Assembly (NCBI GenBank): GCA_949317995.1
Contig: OX439035.1
Span: 4,463,227 to 4,527,226, forward strand
Direction: 5' to 3'
Origin: Acholoe squamosa
Lineage: Eukaryota; Annelida; Polychaeta; Phyllodocida; Polynoidae
Length of the DNA: 64,000 nt
Shown: piece by piece, positions 37,201 through 46,200 of the stretch
Layout: each line of letters begins with the position of its first letter
How positions within the stretch are numbered: position 1 is the stretch's first letter
Notes under the pieces: model-generated
Databases searched by the model: none
What the model was told of the DNA's origin: nothing
What the model saw: only the letters and a program-made list of their open reading frames with translations
Program-made: the position numbers and the translations under genes

Positions 37201-40200
37201 ATTTTATATTTCACTATCACTAAATGTGTACTTCTCTTCGCATATTTTATATATCACTGCAAATAATGCAGGGATACTTTGCCCTAATTTCAAACTTATC
37301 TCTGATCAGAGATGCCACTCATAGACTGACTAACGATTTTGGGTAACGTATCCAAGGAAATAACCATAACATATTTGAAGAAATAAGCACTTATACCTGA
37401 TCTCCTTTTGGTGACATATTAGACTAGATATTATCAAGAACACTACATTTTTGAGGTCCACTTATACTTTTCACTACTAGACCTACATATTTTTTATTAC
37501 AGGTATTTTTCAAGTGCTGTGTACGCCAATTAAGTGGAGTACCGTACTTCAATTTGGATACCTCTGACCAAAATCAACCCAGAAATTGCTGGTAAACCAG
37601 GAAAGGTGGCATCTCTGCCTGATGCAGTTGTTTCCAAGCCTATTCATAAACTAAATTTGATTTATGAACAAGGCTTAATTTGCACTTACTACTGTATAAA
37701 ATATTTCCTCACATTCTGCCCGTGATTTATGACTATGGTGATTGGACGGTAAGCGAGGTTTTAAGGCAGTTTCCATATTTCATGTCGACCAATTCTTCCC
37801 GACGGAGCTAGCTATCTCTCCCGCCCACACTCAGATATCACTGGATACTTTCTGAGCCTATTCATGTAGTTTCCCCAGTCCTTAGAGTTTATATTCATGC
37901 TGTATTGGAGACCGTCAGTGCCCATGACAGAACTGGGTTATCAGGATGAGAAGACGCTCGGTGAGGGATTCATGAGGGAAGCCTCATCAGGCTTCTCTGG
38001 AGGACAGTTTGCGACATCATACAACCAGACAGCCTCAAATGGTAGTTGACTTGGGAGTCACTATCATGGTGCTCACAGTGCCCCCTATATTAGTGCCTGC
38101 TGAGCTATGGCAGCTCTACCGAATCCTCTATAATGCTGACATGAGGGGTCATTTTTTAACAATAGGGGTTCCGCAAAAAGATTGTTGTGCCCCCCTCTTG
38201 TGCCCTCAAGGGACCAAAAACATGTGAATAAGCCCTTATGACCTATAGTAACGTGCAGCCTCTCTCACTGAAAAGTTACCCACCAACTCCAGGTTAACAA
38301 GAAGGACATCAGGGCGTCCGCTATACGCCTGGATGAACAGATAGTGCATGAGTTTGCCACTAGGTGCTTATAGTCCTTCCGGCGCCTTGACTCGGGCATA
38401 TTCCTCTGTGTAGAACCAGCATTGCATGTAAGATAATGTCTCATTATCTTGCACACTTAAGATAGTTAAAAAAAATGAGTGACAGTGCTAACATAATACA
38501 TATAAGTCTGGGTGACACTTAATTCCATACATCAAAGGATTAGGCACCCCCACCCCCTCCCTTTATTCAACAGGCTATACTGAGGCCTCCCCAAGCTGTG
38601 AAAACTGCCCGAGCTAACTGCCACTGACTGCGGCGGATGTACTATTAGTACCTGCTGGCAAAGACTAAAACTATTTGTTCGTCCAGGCGTATCGCAAGCA
38701 ATAGAAGGGAGATGTTATGGAGTGATAATTTTGACTGCTACGCGCACCTGTGCAATATCTGCGCAAAAAGACGATTACGCGCAAATCTGCCCAACTCCAG
38801 AAACCCCTGCGTGTAATTACCAAATATGGTGCTTGGGTGATATACCGATGTGCTAACTATTGCAAAAACGGTAAACTAACCTCACCACATAGCTTCAGAC
38901 AGAGAAATTCTTTATCAACCAATCACAGCCTGGCCAGCATTCTGTGCAGTAATAAATTGACATATGCAAATGAGCTAAATTTAAGGGTATAGAAGTATGG
39001 GAGACATAAGTTATTTCTATTAAAGGTAATTAAGTTAATAACGAAGGATATTAATAACAACGTCTCCCATAAAAAAGAAAGATCACTACATAAGCACCGA
39101 TGGTACCAGGTATTCCTCTGCAATCACCTGCTACTTTTTTGTTGAAAATCGTAGGAGCCTAGTTTTACAGCTGTATCTTGTGTAGTATCCTCCTGATATT
39201 GTTTGGGTGTAGACACAGGAGTTTCTCTCACTTAGATCTCTTTAACCCTTAAAGGTCCACTAATGCAGGAGTGTATCATGCCCACCAGATACCTATTCTC
39301 AGGAGTGGGCCCTTGATGGGGGGTCCCCATGTCCCATGTCGATTTTAAGAAATTGCCATGTCTCCATGTCGATTTTGAGAAAGGTCCATGTCCCCATGTC
39401 GATTTTAAGAAAAGTTCATGTCACCATGTCGATTTTAAAGAAAGGTTCATGTCCCATGTCACTAAGCCAAAAAAGGCCCATGTCGATTTTAGGGGTCTAG
39501 AGCCATAGGAGTGTATCAGCCCTGTAATAGGTTTAGAGTCGGTATGATGGATGCATTTGTGCATTATAGGACAACAGACAGTCTCGATGGGAAGAAAGTC
39601 TTTGTCTCTTCTCTAAGTGATAGCGGTACAAAGTCATTTTGACAGAAGCTATAGTTCACAGTGAGATTGTAGCCTTTGCAAGAAACTCACCAGGGGTACT
39701 TTTAAGCACCATCCGATAAGAGCCATTATGCATTAATGCAGCATGCCCATTGATACATGAATACAGCCCTGGTGAGTAACTCGCCAGGGCTACATTCAAG
39801 CATCATGCCCACCCTACAGGGTCAATACACTCCCATAAGTTCAGCTTGATGCCCCAATGAAGTGCTGGCGAGCAGTCTCACCAGCACTTCATTGGTGCAT
39901 CATGGCGACCAGTGGGCATGATGCACTCCTGAATCAGCAGCCCTTAAAGGAAAAGACAACCCGATGTTAAGCATAACTTTATTTTGTAGTCTTTATATTG
40001 AATAGAGAGGTTCTGCCACAGTTCATCTGATATTATAAAGCCAGGCAGCAGATGTGTTCATGAGTATTTTAGAATCATTTTATTCAATAAAAGGCCTACT
40101 AAAAGAGGCTATCTTGAAAATGGGATTGTCTTCTTCTTTAAAGTGTTAAAGGTAATATCTTACCTGCATCATGTTGCTGATGTTCTCTCGTTCTGAGAGG

Positions 40201-43200
40201 ATTTCGCTGAGTGTCTTGGTACCTAGGATGTTGCGTAGGGTTGTCTGAGCGAGCAGACGTGTCGAGTGAGATGCGTTCTCTACATTGACCACGGAGACAA
40301 ACGGGTTGTTGATACGGTAGTATACCACTGCGTCCACAGCAACCGTTACTGAATCTTTGGTCAAGATCTGAAACATAACAAATGCCAATATTAATCCTTT
40401 GGTTGAGATCTGAACTTATAGAAATACATGCAGAACAGAGCTATACCAGCTGGTACAAAAGCTGACATCTGAAATTACCAAAAACAGGCATGCTCACATT
40501 AAAGAAGGGGTAGGACGAATTTCGGTTTTTCCATAAGACTGTGTGCCATTTTAAAAAGATTTCTGATACTATAATGAATGGATGAAAACTACAGAAAACC
40601 AATAGTGGGGAGCCACCAGGACCTCTGCACTCCAGTTGGTGCTATCTACCACTTACAGGCCCCTCGGTCCGGTCTGACTGTGAGAACCAATTCTGATTTC
40701 ATTACATGTACCTTTGTAAGGCAGTGAAAATGACATGCGTTGAAAGATATACGTTGGTTGATAGAACTTGCGTTATTCATCTATTCTGCAGTGATGCAGA
40801 TGGGTGCGGAGCGGTGATTTAAAGGGAGATGAAGTAACATCATGTGTTAGCCCGTTTTAGCTCAGAGTGTCATCGCCCGCACGCTTGAAGGGCCCACAGT
40901 TTTATAAGGCGTTTTTGGAAAGAATAGTTGAGTTGAGTTGAGCCAAACCAATTCATATCTGGTAGCTTGGGGGCTCAATGGAAATTCTGGTAATTTCAGT
41001 TACAAAGCCTAATTTTGTTTTTGCAACATTGTTTATTGCAAGGTTTAGGCTCCCTACCATAAATTCTATCGCATAAGGCGCACACTCATATAAGCCGCAC
41101 CTCTGACTTTGGGCACACTCTATAAGCCGCACCTTGGCTTTAGTTCTAGTATGAGAGAATTTACGGTATTAGCGTTTCTGCTGCTTCTGTTGTACTTATC
41201 TGCAGAAGCAGGATCCAGAAGTCAGGATCCTGTAGTCAATTCAGGCTTCATTTAGCTTCCTCACAGTCACCATAATCAGTTCTCATCTCTGCTGTGTTAA
41301 CAATTTAACGGCCACTGATGCATTAATGCATCATGCCCATTGGTCATCATGATACGCGAATGCAGCCCTGGCGAGCGACTTGCCAGGGCTGCATTCGTGC
41401 ATCATGCTGACCCTATGGGGTTGATACAGTCCGGTAGGGTCGGCATGATGCAGCAATGAAGTGCTGGTGAGCAGTCTCGCCAGCACTTCATTGCTGCATC
41501 AAAACGACCAGTGGACATGATGCATTAATGCAGTAACTACCCTTAAACGATTAATTTAACTCAATGGAGATTAATCTAATTCACATCTTTTTTTTATTAA
41601 CCAGACGGCTTTAATACATCACACAGTTATAGGCCACTCCTATTTCAAGGGTTGAAAATTGAAGCTTTAGTACTGTTCTGGGGTTAGGTACCCACCCTGA
41701 TCCTATAAGATGCATTTTGATTTTGATTCTGGTAGTAACCGCACAGCTTATACGAGAGAATTTACGGTACATTTAGATAACAATAATGAATAATAGGGAC
41801 TACAAAGTCGAAACCATAGCGACTCATCTAAAAACAGAACGGTGCAACTCAGATCGACAATAGGCCATTAAAAGTGGCAAGGTAAGCATTTTGTTAGTTT
41901 TTCTGAGGTGAACTGATTGCCAATTTGTTGTGCGATATTGTTTCAGTAAAACACACTGATTGTCTTTACATCTACATAATGTTAAAGCTTATATTCATTA
42001 CTACTCGCCAATGGGAACAACGGTCAAATTCGTGCATTTTTTTCTGAAACACTGGATATCATATAGTTTGGAGGCATGTCCCCAAGGGAAATTTTGAAAA
42101 CTTAGGCATTAATTTGTGAGTAAATGAGCAAGTTACCCATATAAGTGTATACTGGTTTCAACACTTTTGGGCCAAAACCTATCTTGGCACCACCCTGACC
42201 TTTCTGGCATTGAGGGCAAGAATAGTACATGTATAGTATACTATACTATTGTTGTTGAGGGAGCAATGGCCGCCTACGTTTTGATACTCTTGAAATGAAT
42301 GGAGAGGGGCAAGAACTTCACTGCTGCATCCAAACCAATCAGTATGATGCCCTTTTCAACCAATCAGCATGATACCCTTTTCAACCAATCAGCATGATGC
42401 CCTTTTCAACCAATCAGTATGATGCCCTTTCAACCAATCAGTATGATGCCCTTTTCAACCAATCAGTATGATGCCCTTTCCAACCAATCAGTGTGATGCC
42501 CTTTTCAACCAATCAGTGTGATGCCCTTTTCAACCAATCAGTATGATGCCCTTTTCAACCAATCAGTATGATGCCCTTTCCAACCAATCAGTATGATGCC
42601 CTTTTCAACCAATCAGTATGATGCCCTTTTCAACCAATCAGTATGATGCCCTTTTCAACCAATCAGCGTGATGCCCTTTTCAACCAATCAGCGTGATGCC
42701 CTTTTCAACCAATCAGCATGATGCCCTTTTCAACCAATCAGTATGATGCCCTTTCAACCAATCAGCATGATGCCCTTTTCAACCAATCAGCGTGATGCCC
42801 TTTTCAACCAATCAGTGTGATGCCCTTTTCAACCAATCAGTATGATGCCCTTTTCAACCAATCAGTATGATGCCCTTTCCAACCAATCAGTATGATGCCC
42901 TTTCCAACCAATCAGTGTGATGCCCTTTCAACCAATCAGCGTGATGCCCTTTTCAACCAATCAGCGTGATGCCCTTTTCAACCAATCAGCGTGATGCCCT
43001 TTTCAACCAATCAGCATGATGCCCTTTTCAACCAATCAGTATGATGCCCTTTCCAACCAATCAGTGTGATGCCCTTTTCAACCAATCAGTGTGATGCCCT
43101 TTTCAACCAATCAGTATGATGCCCTTTCCAACCAATCAGTATGATGCCCTTTTCAACCAATCAGTATGATGCCCTTTCAACCAATCAGTATGATGCCCTT

Positions 43201-46200
43201 TTCAACCAATCAGCGTGATGCCCTTTTCAACCAATCAGCGTGATGCCCTTTTCAACCAATCAGCATGATGCCCTTTTCAACCAATCAGCATGATGCCCTT
43301 TCAACCAATCAGCATGATGCCCTTTTCAACCAATCAGCGTGATGCCCTTTTCAACCAATCAGCGTGATGCCCTTTTCAACCAATCAGTATGATGCCCTTT
43401 TCAACCAATCAGTATGATGCCCTTTCCAACCAATCAGTATGATGCCCTTTTCAACCAATCAGTGTGATGCCCTTTCAACCAATCAGCGTGATGCCCTTTT
43501 CAACCAATCAGCGTGATGCCCTTTTCAACCAATCAGCGTGATGCCCTTTTCAACCAATCAGCATGATGCCCTTTTCAACCAATCAGCATGATGCCCTTTT
43601 CAACCAATCAGTATGATGCCCTTTTCAACCAATCAGCATAATGCCCTTTTCAACCAATCAGTGTGATGCCCTTTTGTATGAGCAATGATTTCTTAATTGT
43701 TGTAATGATGTGGCAAAGCAATTAGCACACACTTACAAACCATGCATTGGTGCATCATTTCAAAAGCGTTTTTCTCCGGCTGCTGAATTACAAAAATCCT
43801 CTTGCCTATATTTATAACACGCTTCTGTATGACCTATATAGGACATTCTGCCATATCAATATTATATGAAAATTTAATGTAAAACCCTGGTTATAGGACA
43901 ATTCTACATTTAAACTTTACACTAGAATCAGCTAATGAGGAAATTTACGGTAGCCATAAAGGCATTATGGTCCTATACTCCCCGTTACATCTTAACCCTT
44001 CATTAAAGTTGGCATATCCGCAAAAAAGACAGATTTGAAAAATTTTCTGAAACATGTCTAAATAGTTTCTAAATGCTCATCTCTTGTGCCATGTATATAT
44101 TGATCCAATCACGCCCATAGTGGCTCAAAATGAAGTGCCTAATCACAACACAGTACACTTCACTTGATGGCCCTTGACATTCCTGCTCACCACAGTACCA
44201 CCTGTTGGCTAGTCTGACAGGCTTTTAGCAGTGTTTAGTGTTTGAGAATTAGGACTGGCTATTCATCCACACAAACAGATTCCCTCTATAGGAAATCAGA
44301 CACACTTGATTTATTACTAGGTTAAAAATAAATACAGGACAAAGGTTTTCTTTGTTTTGGAGCAGAAATATTTCATATAATCATTAGATATTTTCACACA
44401 TGGTTTTAGAATGTTGTCTATATTGTGATTGAAAAGAAACTCATTTCATACTGTAATAGCAGACGTGCCAACTTTAAATGCCTATTCTTTTTTTTACCAC
44501 GACTCTGAATCAGTGCGGGTGAAAATAGGCATCCATAACCCGAGTACATTCTGTATAGGATAATGATCGGTTGTTGGTTGTATGACAATAGATGAGGTAA
44601 AATGGCGCCCATGACAACTCTGCTTCCATTTAACAAGGGAGTAATCACTCTTTTTTAACAAGGAGGGGTGGGGGTTAAGGGGGTCTAACCATAATTTTCC
44701 CTGCTTTCAGTAAAAAGAGAAGAGTAAATAATATAAATAAAAAATCGTGCATTATTTTAGAGTTAACACATGATTCTTCAACACTTCCAGGATGGGGGTG
44801 GGTGATTCTGACCCTCAAGAGTGAGGGAGATTTTCTTTTTTTTTTTGGGGCCATGTGAAAACCCAGTACCTTCTCTGTTGTCAAAAGATAATCACTCCCT
44901 AACCGGTCATTTGCCACCGGATATCGGGGAGGGAAGGGATCGGGGGAAATAAGTGAGGAGACAGGGACTGAGAAAGGTGTAAGCTAAGACTTGTCATCAG
45001 TCCTACTCAGTCATGGGCGTGGAAAGCAGGGGGGACATGTCCCCCCCCCCCACTTTTGGCCAACTCCTCAAAAGGTCAAAACTAAAAGGTCAAGCAATGG
45101 GAGGACAAAAATTGCACAAAACCCCCCTGGTCCCACCCACTCTGAAACTGTTTCGAAGCCCCTGACAGTACTGCAAAAATGATTTACGGGCCGCTGATGC
45201 ATTAATGCATCATGCCCATTGGTCGTCATGATGCACCAATGTAGTGCTGGCGAGACTGCTCGCCAGCACTTCATTGATACATCATGCCAACCCTAAGGGG
45301 GTTTGTGTATCAATCCCGTAGGGTCGGCATGATGCATGAATGCAGCCTTGGCGAGTTACTCGCCAGGGCTGCATTCATGCATCATGACGACCAATGTGCA
45401 TGATGCATTAATGCATCAGTGGCCCTTAAAGTGTTAATGATTTATTTGAGTGTCAAATTGCCTGGAAGGTGCTTTGCCTTCTGATATTAATGTTGAACAA
45501 AAAGAGAAATTGAAGATAACGGTTTTCAAGGCAATGATAGTTGACCATGACACGTGTTAGTGAAGATGGGGGGATAAAATCGGTTCTCGATCATTTCCGC
45601 TGTCATTTTATCTTGTCTGACTTTTTTTCTCTCCTGGAGTGGTTGTAATTACTCCCCATTTACGTCTTGCACCCTTTTTTTGTAACGTCATCTGATTTCA
45701 CATCAGACTTCAATCATAATTTAATTGGTACAAGAAAAGTACAAATCATCAAGCCTGTCTCTCCTATAGATGATTATTTTTAGGTATAAAGTACCGTAAA
45801 AAAAACGCTCATAAGCCGACCTCAGTCATAAGCTGGGGATAGAGTTTAAAGAAATACTACTGTAAAACCCCGCCTATAAGTTTTCTTGTATAAGTCGATT
45901 TTTGATCGACTTATAGGTGGGGTTTTTATATAATAGATTATAGTGTTAATATTTCTCAAGCCTTTTTTCTATAGGTCGATTTTGTTTCTCAATTGAGGGG
46001 GGTCGACTTATAGGTGGGGTCGACTTATAGGCGGGGTTTTACAGTATATGAAGATTTTGGGGCCTAATTTTCTCTTTACTCTGTAGAAACAAAACCCCAG
46101 TTATAAGCCAGGGGTAGACCTTAGAAAGAATTTAAAAGCTGACTTTGACCCAAAATAGCAGAAAAAGGTCGGCTTATGTCCCGTGTTTTACGGTTTGTTG

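Noticed and set aside
42325-43672. CRISPR-like regular array
   Set aside because: Units are adjacent direct repeats without unique spacers, in an animal intron. It is a minisatellite.
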